The notes below the pieces were generated by a model. The model worked only from the letters and a program-made list of their open reading frames with translations, ran no database searches and was not told the origin of the DNA. Positions 1-12,840 of a stretch of DNA of 64,000 nt are shown piece after piece. Each line of letters begins with the position of its first letter. Position 1 is the first letter of the stretch. The position numbers were made by a program, and so were the translations under genes. The stretch covers positions 31,757,501 to 31,821,500 of the forward strand of contig NC_071335.1 of NCBI RefSeq assembly GCF_027744825.2. Reading direction: 5' to 3'. Source of the DNA: Synchiropus splendidus (Eukaryota; Chordata; Actinopteri; Syngnathiformes; Callionymidae).

Positions 1-43
1 TAGCACACACAGAGTTAACTAACTTTAAATTGTGTTGATCCAG

Positions 44-190
44 GTTCTGATGATGACACACATCTGACGACTGCGGCTGAAATTGCTTGCTTTATTCCAA
101 GTCTCCTTCGCTGCTGATGTAAATATTGTTTGTGCTGTTTAAATGAAGTTCCAGTTGCTGTATAAAATGAACATCTATGATTCTAATAAA
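44..190 (+). other. possible last coding exon and poly(A) signal of an upstream gene
   Basis: A possible splice acceptor (ttgatccag) ends at 43. From phase 1 it opens a 23-codon frame that begins SDDDTHLTTAAEI and stops with TGA at 115-117. An AATAAA signal follows at 185-190, then AT-rich sequence. This is the arrangement expected at the 3' end of a plus-strand gene lying left of the window. The peptide is too short to identify, and no other exon is visible, so this could be chance. Confidence 0.25.
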
Positions 191-3100
191 ATAAATTTTT
201 CATTCTTGCCTTTGTAATGATACATAACATTAAAATATACGATAAAATATTGTCATTTTTTAAATGTTATAGTGCAGTATCATCAGTTTGTAGCTAAAAC
301 AGTGTTTATGGTAACAAGTGATCAGAGGCTAAATAAACTCTTTTTCTATTTGTGTAATGTTGTGTAACAGCAGGGAAACACGTTGATAAAAAAAAATTGT
401 CTTTACCCGTGCAAGTTCCTCCTTTTGAGACGAACCCTCTTCCACAATCTGAGCAACATTTATGAAAGCTGCACAGCAACACTGTGGAGACACAAAGGTT
501 TTTCTTTTCAAAACAGTCGATAAATACGAAAGAAAGTACAACAATGTCATAATACCTCAAGATCAATAATGAACATGAAGAATATTGAAGTTTCAACACT
601 TCTGCCATAGCTCAGTTATCATGGAAGCCTTGGTCTGGACCAGTCATGTAGTGAGCTTCTTGTCACAGACGCACTCACAAGACATGCATTTCAGACCTCC
701 ACCCTCCACCAGATTCTATTCTGGATTCCACCTATTTATAAGTCCCAAGACATTATGTTAAAACGCTCAACGTATCATTAAGCGCACGGTCCTGCTCTGC
801 TCCTGGTTGTTAGGGCTTATTTTCCTTAGTTGCACCCATGACAACAACACACGGTCACACACACACACACATTCATTGGATGTGAGTTCATAAATGCTGC
901 AGCGTTTCTGTGTCTGTTCCCTCATGACAATGAGCTGTCTGTTCAGGGTTGAGAATGGAGCGTCTGCACTACAACACACTGTTAAAATGAGGAAATGTGC
1001 TGGTAACTTTAGGACAGAAGACACTGTGATCAAGAGGACAGAGAAAGAGGAAGTGATGAAAGGGCATAAGTCGCAGCTAGGTCACATGGTCATGCTGGAT
1101 ATACAGGCATGTTTGACACTGCATGTGTTCCTGTGTTAAGTGGCAAGAAAAAATGGCCTCCTGGGGCAGAAACCTTAAGAGAACCGGGCCCAGGAAGCAG
1201 TGAAGTCAGATGGTAGTTATGTTTATATGTGAGCACCGCTATGGCGTGTAGTAAAGATTCTTTTAACACAGGCAATACTGTCTGGATATTGGGAACGGGG
1301 CTAATATACCACTCATGTATTGGTTCACAGTGTTTCAAATGTAATGCGCAACCAGTGAAGCGAGTTTTGCCCAAACTAAGTGTCATTTTTTTATGTTGAG
1401 GCACAGCGTCTGAGTGTAACACAACTTCTAATCTAACTTCAGTACTTTAAAGACCAAGCAGGTTATGTGAAACAAAGTTCCAAAAATTAAATAAATAAAT
1501 AAATAAATACATTTTTGAAGGGTGGGTTCCACAGGAATTTCCTTAAAATAAAAAACATAAGATATAAATCTAAGCGTATTGGGAGTATTGGGAGGCGTCT
1601 AAAACTAAAGCTTCACCCCTCGAAGAGTTCTTCATCCCAGCGACAGTAGCTTATACAGCTTGTTATGCATAACTGAAAATGAATAAGCGGCCCAGACTAT
1701 CGCTGCTTCTACTGTGGCTATCCAAAGATCTGGTTACAGCTGGTTGCCTCCTGAGTATTCCTCGAAGCAGATAGAGCCACCACTCTGAGTCAGGAATATG
1801 TTTGTTACAGACGCATTCGTCGTGATACCACCACATATTGGACAGATGTATGTAAGAAATTTATGTCTGTAATTGAATTTAAGCAGTCAGCAGATTTCTC
1901 ACCTCCAAAATGTCCATTGTAGTTGTGTTTTTGACTCAAGAACATCTGGGGGAGAAGAGTTCTTAGCAGCTAAAATGTAATCAAGATAGACGCTGCGTGA
2001 CCCTGAGCAGACAGAGGAGGCATAAACTGAAGATATAGAATGTAAATATCAGGGCTAAGAGTTTGACATAGGGGCCCCTCGGTTAACTTCCAATGAATGA
2101 TGGTACTGTAAGTGCGCAACAGAATATCTAAATCCGCAGATTGCATACTTAAGTTAAAGATTTCAAGCGATTTATCTTTGGAGAATCTCTGATAGGATGT
2201 AGTTTCTGCATCACAGTCAGTCAAACTAAAACTCAGATTTTATTGGACCGCATGAAGCCGTCCACCACCAGGGTCAGGAGTTACACCCGATCCCATGTTC
2301 CCTTGACGTGAAAAACCTTCGTTCCCACATTTCCACACTTGAAAACATCATCATTCACTTCAGTTGTCAGCCACCAATTCTGAAGTTAAATGACATTAAA
2401 TGGAACGCTTGTGACTGTTATTAAAGGCAACAATAATCCTGTTGGATGTGAATATTTCTGCTTAATGGGAAGCCTTGTGAAATAGTCCTGTGATGTTTTT
2501 ATTAGTCATCGGTTGACCGCGACAAGACGCAGCAGTCCTGTTTGTGTTAGGGTTAGTAGAAATGAAATGTTTCACAATACTGAATTGAGTTTGGTTTTGG
2601 CTTGACATCAAAACAAAAACTAACAACACATTGAATTAATCTGTCTTAAATGTCTGGATGTTGTAGACCTTCTACTTGTTTCACTTTCCAAAACTTGAGG
2701 CCGACGTCTGATGGTTTGATAAACAGTTCATTCATCCAACGTTTCTTCACTTCATCTGGTCAGCTGACTCAAACATCACAACCGAACAGTCTTTTACAGT
2801 GAACTTACCAAAAATCACTAGTGCTTTTCGTCTCTCCATCTCAAGAAAAAATATCACTGCTGAGAAGCGAAAATGAAAATAAACCTATCAAAAGAAAAGC
2901 TTCTGAAATCCCCAAACAAAAGAGAAAATCTGAACTGAAAAGTAAATCCTTGTGAGTGAGTGAGCCAGTCTCCGCGGCTGAGTGAACTGGACCTTCAACA
3001 ACTTTCCCTCCTCACAGATTCAGACTGATCACGCCTCTGTCTGTGGTCGCCACCCCTTCTTTCCCTCTTTCTTTCCTCACTTATCATACAGCCTTTGCTT

Positions 3101-3809
3101 CTCTCTTTCTTTCGGGACTCCATTTATTGGTCTTTTTTTTCCCTTTCGTATCTTTCCATCCGAGCACATTTCACACAGTGACAACATATCACATTGCCTG
3201 AACAAAACCCTCCTCTGTCTTTCACGTCTGCTCCGCTCCAGCGAGCTCTAATTCAGGAGCTATTCACCATGCTCTCATGAGAGGCTGAGGAGGAGGGGGC
3301 AACTCTGAGGAGTGGGTGATGACTAACATGCACTCTAAACAGCTGCTGCTCTCTTTGCCTTTTGCCAGTAAGTAATCTTATATCCCTTCTTCTACGACTG
3401 CGTCTCCGCCCCCTCTCTTCCTCCTCCACCGAAGAAACAGCCCCTCACCTCATTCCACCGGAGGTTGCTCTGCATTTTCTCAGACTCCCACGCTGACGTT
3501 ACACACGCTGGATTTGGACATTGGACGACCTCCAATAAAGAAAATCCCTTGACATGACGGCTGAAGCGAGAGGGTGGACCAGAATTGTTTCAAGGACCTT
3601 ATCTACAAGTGGCTCTTGCGTGTTTTCCATGTCCTCGAACAAGTACATAACAGATTGTGTCAAACTGTTTTTACCCGCTGAGATTCAAGAGAAGAGTAGG
3701 GTCTTCACTTTCAACATGAGGAGAAAGGCAGAGTGCCAAAGAGGTGTGAAGACTTCAAGACAGCATTCAACCAAGATAAACCTGGATTCAGATGGAGGTG
3801 TTTTGTTTA
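191..3809. other. intergenic, no gene recognised
   Basis: Open frames here are short, lack good splice contexts and show no recognisable domain. Contents are a short CA run near 858-873, an AAAT-type run near 1490-1507 and AT-rich unique-looking sequence. Pyrimidine-rich DNA around 3050-3130 and 3370-3440 is low complexity. No promoter or RNA gene could be supported. Confidence 0.5.
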
Positions 3810-3822
3810 TAGTTCTGATCAC

Positions 3823-4706
3823 CATCTTCTTTGTTTTCTTTCGGCTTCTCCCTTCAGGGGGCGCCACAGCAGATCATCTTCTTCCATCTCACCCTGTCCT
3901 CTGCTTCCTCTTCTCTCAAACCTACAAACCTCATGTCCTCCTTCACCACCTCCATAAACCTCCTCTTTGACCTTCCTCTCCACCTACTGCCTGGCAGTTC
4001 CAACCTCAACATCTTCCTACCAATGTACTGGCTCGCTCTCCTCTGTACATGTCCAAACCATCTCCATCTAGCCTCTCTGACTTTGCCTCCTAAACACCTG
4101 ACCACATGTGCTGTCCTTCTGATCTATCTATCTATCCATCCTGTTCATTCCCAGAGAGAAGCTCAGCATCTTCATCTCTGCTACCTCCAGCTCTGCCTCC
4201 TGTCTTTTCCTCAGTGCCACTGTTTCCAAACCATACAACATTGCTGGCCACCTTCTTTATCTCCTGTAACTTCACCTGTCCACTTCACACACATGTATTC
4301 TGTCTTACTGTGGCTAACCTTCATTCCTCTCTTTTCTAAGGCAAGCCTCTCTAGCTTATCTTCCACTTGCTCCCTGCTCACACCACAGATCACAATGTCA
4401 TCAGCAAACATCATGGTCAAAGGTGCTTCTTGTCCATCACCATGGCAAACAAGAAGGGGCTCAGAGCCAAGCCTTGGTGCAGTCCCACCTCCACCTTGCT
4501 GCCGGTGTAACAGAGGAGCTGTTACACCGGCAGCACACCTCACCACTGTCTCACACCTGCCATACATGTCCTGCACCACTCCAACATACTTCTCTGCCAC
4601 TCCAGACTTCCTCATACAATACCACAACTCTTCTCTTAGCACTCTGTCATGTGCTTTCTCCAGGTCCACAAAGACACGAAGGAGCTCCTCCTGACCTTCT
4701 CTGTGC
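3823..4706 (-). mobile_element. 5'-truncated RTE-clade non-LTR retrotransposon, inactive
   Basis: The minus strand encodes decayed reverse transcriptase. It starts with the block VDLEKAHDRV (about 4669), then QDMYGRCETVVRC, then the catalytic-site region TMMFADDIVIC (about 4390), and ends with the C-terminal block RWFGHVQRR...EDRVRW and a stop near 3855. The frame is broken several times; for example, the LHQG.ALSPFLFA block lies in another frame. A GAAGCCGAAAGAA-type tail lies at the left end. The copy is flanked by identical 13-bp direct repeats TAGTTCTGATCAC at 3810-3822 and 4707-4719, which are read as the target-site duplication. The copy is therefore about 884 bp, 5'-truncated and inserted in minus orientation. 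The family resembles fish RTE (Expander/Rex3-like) elements; the exact family name is uncertain. Confidence 0.85.
4497..4535. repeat. perfect 17-bp inverted repeat inside the RTE copy
   Basis: Arms at 4497-4513 and 4519-4535 are exactly complementary, with a 5-nt loop (aggag). The right arm seems to replace a few codons expected between the VRC.AGVT block and the LHQG block of the reverse transcriptase. It looks like a local templated inverted insertion rather than an original element feature. Confidence 0.8.
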
Positions 4707-5700
4707 TAGTTCTGATCACAGCCTTAACAGGTGAAATTTCTAGATGGACCCAGGAACTTTTTTCAAGACTTACTTTTTTTGCAGATGATGCATTGCATTA
4801 AAGCTTATGGTCAATCGGCGAACATGTTCCTAATAAGTAAAAAGTTCTGATGTCCCATCTTGGTGGGAACTCAGAGAGACAATCGACAGGAAATAGATCC
4901 CTTGCTCCAATGGATCCCTGGGCTTTCTTGTTGAGAACCAAGAGCAAACCATAAACCCCAGACCTAGTTGTGGATGGTAGCTGCCTTATAGAGTGAGCCA
5001 CACAAGACAAATCTCAGTCGTTCATGATCAGACATGAATTGATACACTTCTTCATGAGATTTTCACTTGAGAGGAGGGATTTCCGTTCACCCGCTGACTC
5101 ACCTGGCAGGTAGAGGAGAGCCTCCATCTGCCTCGCAGGTTTGAACGGTTTCATTATTGTCTCGTCTGAGAACCTGCGTTCAGACTCAGCTGAGTCAACG
5201 GCTACTTTGAGACAGAGAGCGCTGTCTGTTACTGAGCCGAGGATGCGTCGAAGCTGCCATGTGAGCGGGGCCTTAGCCACTGCTCCTTCCTGCCGCAGAA
5301 CTTGTAGCTTTGCCCGCACCACACCAACAAAACCCCTCACTATCTGTGGTGCAATCAGCTCATACTCTCCCCTGCCTCCGACTCATTTAGGTCTGTATCC
5401 ACCCACATTTCCTTTCAGCGACGTTTCCCCGTGACCTCTCACCTTCCTACCTTGTTGTCCATCGACCACCACTTCCTACTTCTTGACTTGCCCCCCTTCT
5501 CTGCTATCCTGGTATTGTTGACCCTCTTACTGTCTTTGACGTGGATTCTGAGAATAACTTTCCAGCAAGTTTGCCATGTTGGACAGATCTTCCGGTGCCA
5601 ACCTTGAACGTTTTCATGCCTGATCCTGCCTTGTTTTGCGTTTGTTTCTGTGATTTATTGAATTTAAATGTTTCGTGCAGAGTAATGGTGCTTTTGTGGG

Positions 5701-5850
5701 TCTCCACTGGGCACTCTGGTTTCCTCCCACAGTCCAAAATCGGCAGAGATTAATTGGTGGCTCAAAGCTTTGTGTGGTTATCGGTCTGTGTGCATGTGGT
5801 TGGCTGTCCTCTGCCTCTCGCCTGGTGAACTGGGGCGGGAGCAACCCAGT
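5701..5850 (+). mobile_element. fragment of a dispersed fish LINE 3' tail
   Basis: The block GGGCACTCTGGTTTCCTCCC, followed by ACAGTCCAAA, a TTAATTGGTGGCTC segment and CCTCTCGCCTGGTGAACTGG, follows the order of a very common fish interspersed repeat, probably a LINE 3' end. Related fragments lie at 9073-9095 and 49556-49650. The family name is from memory of the motif only. Confidence 0.55.
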
Positions 5851-6165
5851 AAGGGTAATAACAATAAGATAAATGAGTCAATACAGCTCTGAGTGGCAGG
5901 ATGGCATAAACAATCTGTCTCTATTAACTCCTTTTTAAATCACTGTTTATCTTACGGTGAACGGACTGCATTTCACTTTCATCGCCGCCTCGTTGTTTGC
6001 TAGGTTTGGTTTTTATGAAAACCAATAAAGTCGCTTGTGGTTGCCGTGACATCAATGTAGAGTCGCACATGCCGTGACGAAGAGCAGAACCCGAATTAAA
6101 AAACAGATTACATTAGTCTGAGTGGTTTATGTTTCAAGGAGGTTGGTGGACTGAAGAGGACGCTG

Positions 6166-6179
6166 GTTGCCATGGCAAC
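6166..6179. promoter_or_regulatory. candidate RFX X-box
   Basis: GTTGCCATGGCAAC is a perfect 14-bp palindrome that fits the RFX-family X-box consensus (GTNRCC, spacer, RGYAAC). No gene start is visible nearby, so it could be a distal element or chance. Confidence 0.35.
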
Positions 6180-7291
6180 AACGCAGCGTACGAGTAAATC
6201 TTGCAGTAGAGTTTGAGTCTAAGTGACAAATGAATAATGCAGATGTTGTCAGAGTAGTTCTGCTGAGCAGGAAGCACCTGGCCACTGACTGGCTCCTGCA
6301 AATCTGTGAGCTGGTGTTAATAGCGTCAGTAAACCCCAGCTACTGCGTCTGTGAAGCGCCAGAGCCTCTGATCAGTGAGAGAAAAGCAAGCTGATGTGAC
6401 CTCGCTTCTCACCCGTCCATCACTCCATCCTTGTTTAGGCCATCATTGATGTTCATCGTCTGGCAGCAGACAGACATGTGGCGACAAGAGAGCAGACCCA
6501 TGAAGACAGACAGAGCTTCCGCACATGTGGACAGGAAGAGGAAGGGAGACTGGAGTTCATGCCCTTTGGTCAGAACAGACACACATCCATGAAGTGAAAC
6601 TAACTCCTGAGCAACTTTGACTTGATTCATCACAAGTGCAGAACATCTAAAGCGTTGAGTCAGAAGGCAAGGTCCAGTGCTGGATGTACTGTAACAAACT
6701 GCACAGAAGGTTTATACACTGAACTTCAACTGTGGGTTGGAAACACATGAAGAAAACAGGAGGTGATCCAGGAAGGAATCGTGACACATCAGGGACTTAT
6801 CCTCGCGTCTCCTGAAGCTGGAAAATCACCTTTCTTTTCCAAACAAGCTTCCAGGTTGCTCTGATCTGATGGGTACGTGGTCCATCCTTGCATCACAGAC
6901 AACCGCATATATTCTGAAGATCCTCATGAGGAAGGAGCACATTTGCAGTTACTCACCAGGAAGTATATTCTTATTCTGAATTGTGATTTTGAATGTCCCT
7001 TTTTGACACTGGTTTTTCTTGAAGTAGGTTGTGGGTGTCAACAGTGTCTGGCGCTTGAACCCACCAAACCATGTCTAACACAGTTTGCTGTTTGAAAAAA
7101 AAAACGTCCCTGTGCCTCATACAAACCATTTTATCTGTCGACAGTGGGAACTGTAGCAGTGAGATAAACCAGATAACTTTGTGCCTGCTATTGTGGCCAC
7201 TTGTGAAAGAAGGTTTACTCGCCTGGACAAATTCCCAGGAGCCATCTTTACAGAAACTGCTGCGAAACTGTGCTTCAGCTTGATTTTTGTA

Positions 7292-7410
7292 TTTGTTTTG
7301 TTTTGTTTTGTTTTGTTTTGTTTTGTTTTGTTTTGTTTTGTTTTGTTTTGTTTTGTTTTGTTTTGTTTTGTTTTGTTTTGTTTTGTTTTGTTTTGTTTTG
7401 TTTTGTTTTG
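7292..7410 (+). repeat. (TTTTG)n microsatellite
   Basis: About 24 nearly uninterrupted TTTTG units. It yields long artificial Phe/Cys/Val or Lys/Gln/Asn frames on both strands, which are not genes. Confidence 0.97.
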
Positions 7411-9072
7411 TCAAAAACACTAAAGCACTCAGATATTTTGTCATGCTTTGCGCAGAAACAAATAAAGGAAAATGTATATGTTTTAAAAAGTCTTTAGTAA
7501 CAACATTTATATATTTTAAATCTTTCCTCTCCTCATATTTTGGAGGTCATTTATTTTGTTCTGAATTAGTTTTTAGCCCACATTTAAACCACAAACTGAA
7601 CTTTGATGGTCAACAAGTGTCCATCAAGTTTTGAAGTGAGATCAATCCCAAGTCCTTGGGACGGGTCGTCTGCCCATCATATACAGAGAGGCAAACGCTC
7701 AAACACTCACACCTTCTTTTTTTTGTTGAGTGAGTGTGTGTGTACGCTCTGCATCATCAAGCTCCGGATGAATAGACGTTACAAACCTGTGCAGAAAACT
7801 TGGTACCTCACTAGCAGTGTCTTTTTTTTTTTGAGAACTGGCAACTCAGGAAACCACAATACTGATTAAAGTTCAGGGACTAAGATACAAGGCCAAGTGT
7901 TGCTTACATTTTGTGTCACAGCGACTTGGTCGGCCATCATGGTGACCTAGATACTGTATAAATCTGGATCTCTGCTCCTTATCTGTAGCAGTGTGACTCA
8001 AGACAGCGTAGATAAGACTGTAGCAAAGTGGACTGTATAATACTGACACCTGCTCAGAACACAGTGGATGTATTTCTGTCTTGGGTTACAAGAGGTTAAG
8101 TCCAGAAATTGTTGGAGGCCAGGCATCTGGATGATGGTTAACTGGGTAACAGGAAATGGTGGCTACACCTCTGAACAGATTTATAAATCACCCCACACTA
8201 TGAGTTGAAGCAAAGTCATGCGGCCCATATTTACTCTCCCTGCGACTCGCTTCCCCCGGGGCAGCGCTCTTCCTGTCAGCAGTTTGTATTTCCACAGATG
8301 GGAACGCTGAAGTGCTGGTACGTTCAAGCATCACGGCTGATTTAGACCAAACAGGCTCCTGAGCTTAAATTGTTATGGCTTCCTGTTGCAGCATAAGACA
8401 CAGGAAGAATTCAGATTGAAATCTTGTAAGTGACGAATGGGTTCTGCTCCGGCCTGCGAGACAATACAGAACCTCCATTCAGTATCTCCCCCATCAGCCA
8501 CTATACACAGTGTTTGACCCTGGTGGCTTATCATGTTGGCCAGGTGGTAGCCATGGCGACTGCCCGCCAATGTCCTCCTGAAACTTCCTGAAAAGGAAAC
8601 TCACATCACTTCTTCCGTCCTAAATGGCCTGGTCAGTGCTGCCATGTGCTCATCACATGGAGATATACAACACCGAACACGCGAACCTAGTCTCTATAAC
8701 ACTTGTGTTTTTAAACCCTGACTAAAGGCAAACTGGCTCTCATCAGTTTGTCATGGCTGGGGCCTGCTCTGTTTATACAGGCTGCTTTTAGTGGAACCGA
8801 CCTGGAGGGTTTAGGTTGAAGATTCTTCCAGCCTTTCAAGCGTGAATGAAAGAGGACTGAAGTCCAGCAATAGCAGTGAACGCCGCTCCGCTCAACCCAA
8901 GTCCTCACAAGATCGAATGAAAGGCTGATTTGAAATTGAATTTCTGAATATGTCTGATGAAAAAATCTCCTGCTGCAGCCTCAAGGAAAGGTCATGGGGT
9001 CAAATCTAACTCGTGAGCCTTGGGTGATTTCTAAGTGTCGTTTTTATGTTCCTCATGTGCTTGTGTGAGTTG

Positions 9073-9095
9073 AACTCCTGTTTCCTCCCACAGTC
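9073..9095 (+). mobile_element. short fragment of the dispersed LINE tail
   Basis: ACTCCTGTTTCCTCCCACAG matches the core of the fragment at 5701-5850. Only the core survives. Confidence 0.35.
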
Positions 9096-10126
9096 GAGAA
9101 AACACTGAAGTTGTTGACTCTGTGTGTCTCAGGCTGGGAAAGTGCTTACAGTCGCCATGGCTGTTTCACATGGCAAAGGGCACGAGGGACGATTTCAAGA
9201 AACATGATGCGCATTATTTCACAGATCATTCACTCATTTCCACACTTGTGTGTGCTTGTTGCTCTGGTTCACCATGACACAATCGATCGACTTTGTCTTT
9301 AGTGCCACAAAATAACTTTTTTTTTTTTCGATCCTTGCAAAGGCAACGTCATGCATTTGCAAGTGACGTTTCTGCAGTTTAAGGGCATGTGGCTGCCACC
9401 CTCTCTCCCTCTGCGTCTGTGAAACATGGGGGTGGGGAGCTGTGACAGAGGGCAGATGTTTCCTCCCCAGCTTTGAAGATGCTTGTAAAAATGGAAGGAG
9501 ATGTAGTGGAAAGGGTAAATCTTGGGTGTTTTACAAGCGCCGCCACAGTCACACAGCCCTGTGCCTGGCAGCTGCTGTGGAAATTAGATCCCTTTTTCCA
9601 ACTTAACGCTGCAGCCACTAACCCCAAATGGCAACCAAACACTTGGTTTATGCAACATTGGTGTGTCTTTGTGCAACATGAGCAAACTGAACTTTGCCTT
9701 TGCAGGAGGAGGAAACTGAGTAGATGTGCGAATCATTTTATGCTGCTTTATTACAAGTGTAATTTTGGTATAATAGTACAGAAGATTTGCATGTACGGTT
9801 CATAGTATGGCGGAAGATTATTGGTCGTATAGCCTACATTGCCATCTAGTGGTGGACCAAAGTTGTTAACCTTGAAAATAAACCGAAAAGCCTATTTTTC
9901 TTTTCAAATAAAAGCTGTATTGATAACAGAGCAAAATATCTGATCAGTACAGTATAGTATCAGCTATTATAATATTGTAATTATTTATTCAAGATTTTAT
10001 ATTTCTGGAATGTTCTATTGAATTTATTTTTGTGATATTAAAAGGACCATACATGACAATGTATTTATATATTATAAAAAATATAGAAATAAAGAGTGTT
10101 AAAGAAATGTTTTTGAATGAACAATT

Positions 10127-10530
10127 TGAATGAATTTGGTATATTACTGAATCAAATGATGGACCCGCATATACCATTAAACAACCAAATATTGTTTATT
10201 TTGCATCAGTTTGACAATAGTACAATAAATCACGATGGTGTCTATATTCAAGTTTTTATATCACCTTATTTAAACTAAAGCTCTTTTAATGTCTTGAAAA
10301 TATTTGGATGAGAATTTGAAAAACCTCACTCAACAAAAGCAAACTCTCTGCTTTTGTTTGCTTTTGTTCAGGGCTTCCTCCATGTTTGTTGTTGTTGTTA
10401 TCATCCTAGCTGCCACGTGTCTTGTGCATCAGCATGATCAGTGGACCAGGAACTGCTGCACTGACAAAGGTTCCTTGTTGTCTGGAGAGCAAACTGTTCA
10501 ATTACATTAAATTCAATTAAAATATTTTAC
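10127..10530 (+). repeat. dispersed repeat, copy A
   Basis: About 400 bp here match the reverse complement of 26660-27072 with high identity. Shared blocks include GAATTTGGTATATTACTGAA, CAATAGTACAATAAATCACG or its counterpart, TTTTATATCACCTTATTTAA, GCTGCCACGTGTCTTGTGCA and TGCTGCACTGACAAAGGTTC. The middle (10300-10380) differs between copies. A 68-residue frame in copy A and a 60-residue frame in copy B share VIILAATCLVHQ, but this is shared repeat DNA, not evidence of a gene. The repeat class was not identified. Confidence 0.8.
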
Positions 10531-11021
10531 CGAGGTAAAATCCCTCTGCTAATTTACATACTGTGAAAATAAACATTTTTAATTATTTTTGTTGTAATTC
10601 TTTTTCTTTGTTTGTTGTAATATTAACAGCGAAACGTGTGTGATTTGTAATGAAACTTCACAGTACCCCATGGATCAGCAGTTTATTGTGGCAGTAGAAT
10701 CACAAGGAGAATTATTTGAAATGTTACAGTTTTCTGCACTATGAAGACAAATAATAGAATTATGTTAGAACAATTGTTGGAGAAGATGCAACAGTGCTTG
10801 ATCCATTGCAGACAAATCTAAGAAATCAGAAAAATCTAACATTTGCTTGATGTATATCTGTGAGAAGAAAGGAAGTTCTAAATTCTGCTGTTGAAAGATG
10901 GGCACGTATTATGTGGTTCAGCATCATTCCAGCCGCTACACTCCACCGTAGCTTCAAGCTGTGAAAGAAAACATTCACAAATATTATGCACACTGCTCCC
11001 GGGTAAAACCATACGGGGTGA
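10531..11021 (-). other. 3' untranslated and flanking region of the Ig-domain gene
   Basis: This lies downstream of the stop codon at 11022-11024. A minus-strand AATAAA (TTTATT at 10682-10687) is the first good polyadenylation signal and would give a 3' UTR of about 340-360 nt. No coding sequence is seen. Confidence 0.45.
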
Positions 11022-12773
11022 TCAGGAGTGAAGCTGACCTCTCACGATGACTCTGGCCACCGCCTCACTGGAGCCGATGTGATTGGTGGCCACGCACTTG
11101 TATGTGCCACCGTCTCCAAGTCTGACCTGTGAGATGTTCAGCTTCCCATCCTTCTTGGCGTCACTCCCTGCTGGCATGCCTCCTCCTCCTTGTCTGCTCC
11201 ACTCGTAGCGGATGGGGGGAGAACCATGAGCCAGACACTGCAGTTGCAGGGCATCTCCAGGCCGGAGCCTGACCTGCTCTGGCAGGATGGTGGTGTAAGG
11301 CGGAGCTGCACGTGAGTCAAAGAGTTACCGCTAAGAATGATACAGTGAGACACGCTTCCTCAGGTACTCACACTCCACCTCCATTTGCGTGTAAGCCTCG
11401 CTGTACCCATGTCTGTTGGTGGCATTACAGATGTATTGGCCTGAATCCTGGCGCCCCACACTGGTCAGTGTCAGAACACCGCCATCTACTGTGTGCTTCC
11501 AAGGCAGCGGAGCCCTCAGCTTTGACCAGGTGATGATGGGAGCAGGTGAACCTGAAGAAGAAAACTCAAAACCTTGAGTCTGAGATGCCTCATTACAGCA
11601 AAGGCAAAACATAGAATGCTCACCAGTGGCCTGGCAGCGCAAGACGACCGTGTGTCCTTCCACTGCAGTCAGCTCCGTGGGGCTCACCGATGCTAGCGGA
11701 GCTCCAGGGGCACCCTGGGCTGTGATCTCAACCTTGACCTCTGACACTCCTTCGGTGTTTGTAGCTTGGCAAATATACACTCCCGAGTCTTCTGACCGTA
11801 GCACCGGCCACTGAGGGAGCAGATTAAGATGATAACAAGGACGGAGTGGTGAAGTGTTGGTCATATTTGGAACATAATATGCTATTTTTCTGGGGGCCAC
11901 AGGCAGCCCTTGGCTTGCATTTATGTGGTCCTCATGAGGTCAGAGCAAAACAGCAAATAATAAATTCATATCTAATAATAAAAAAGAGCTTTTCTTACAT
12001 TATACAGTCAGGCCCCTTATCTCCGCTGACATTCCTCTAAAAGGGGCCAATATGAAGTTGATCCTGAAAGTCTATAATATAATACAGTGGTACCTAGGTT
12101 TTCGAACGTCCCAGGCTTTGAACAAATCAGAGTTCAAACAAAAATTTCGAGATGTTTTTGCCTCGGATTTCGAACGAAAATCCAGAACTCGAACACCCCC
12201 GAAAAAAGCCGGAAAAAACATAACGTGCGTGGACCGATCAGCTGACCCACGACGCGCTTTGTTATTGTGGATAACGCAGCCTCTGTATGCAGACGTGTCC
12301 CGTTAGCTACATTTACTGACTGATTTTTCTTCATATTGAGGTGTAAAACCTTTCCTGTCTCCACACTGGACCGTGGTAGAGTGTCACAGGGGAGGTGCTC
12401 GCTCTCCACTCCAGGGTCTGATGTCCTGTTGTGGGCTGGAGCTGGGACAGGGATGAGGCGAGTCTGGGACAGAGCGTGACTTGGTTTATGACTTTGTCAC
12501 AGCCAAACTGCACAGAAGCGCACATTCAGAGCTGGACACGCACCGGGCACCTCTTCACTTCTGGAGAGACCTCACTCACTCGGCAACCCCTCCCACATGC
12601 AGCGGCCACACACATAGAGGAACAGCGCACCTGCAGCAGACACTCTACATTCACTCCTACAAAAGACTATTTTAAGGCTTGGAACGCATTATTTCTTTTT
12701 CCATTAATTGCTTTGCATTGCATTAATCGAATGGCCGTCTGGAACTGATTGTGGTCGAGAACCGAGGTACCAA

Positions 12774-12840
<67 letters not shown>

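Larger units (their letters stand above)
4720..10126. other. intergenic, repeat fragments only
   Basis: No open frame here has a recognisable domain or a convincing exon structure. The stretch contains two fragments of a dispersed LINE tail (5701-5850, 9073-9095), an RFX-type motif (6166-6179) and a TTTTG microsatellite (7292-7410). The longest frames around 7000-7600 are translations of the microsatellite. Confidence 0.5.

Noticed and set aside
3554..3970. 138-codon plus-strand frame before and into the RTE copy
   Set aside because: Runs across the LINE insertion boundary, has no domain and no splice context.
5014..5340. 108-codon minus-strand frame as a transposase fragment
   Set aside because: No catalytic or family motif could be recognised. 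The opposite strand is equally open.
6971..7634. Several frames across the TTTTG array
   Set aside because: They are simply translations of the microsatellite (Phe-Cys-Phe-Val-Leu or Lys-Gln-Asn-Lys-Thr).
10304..10510. 68-codon frame sharing VIILAATCLVHQ with 26683-26865
   Set aside because: The similarity is at DNA level across a dispersed repeat. Flanks also match and no start or longer protein is kept in both copies.
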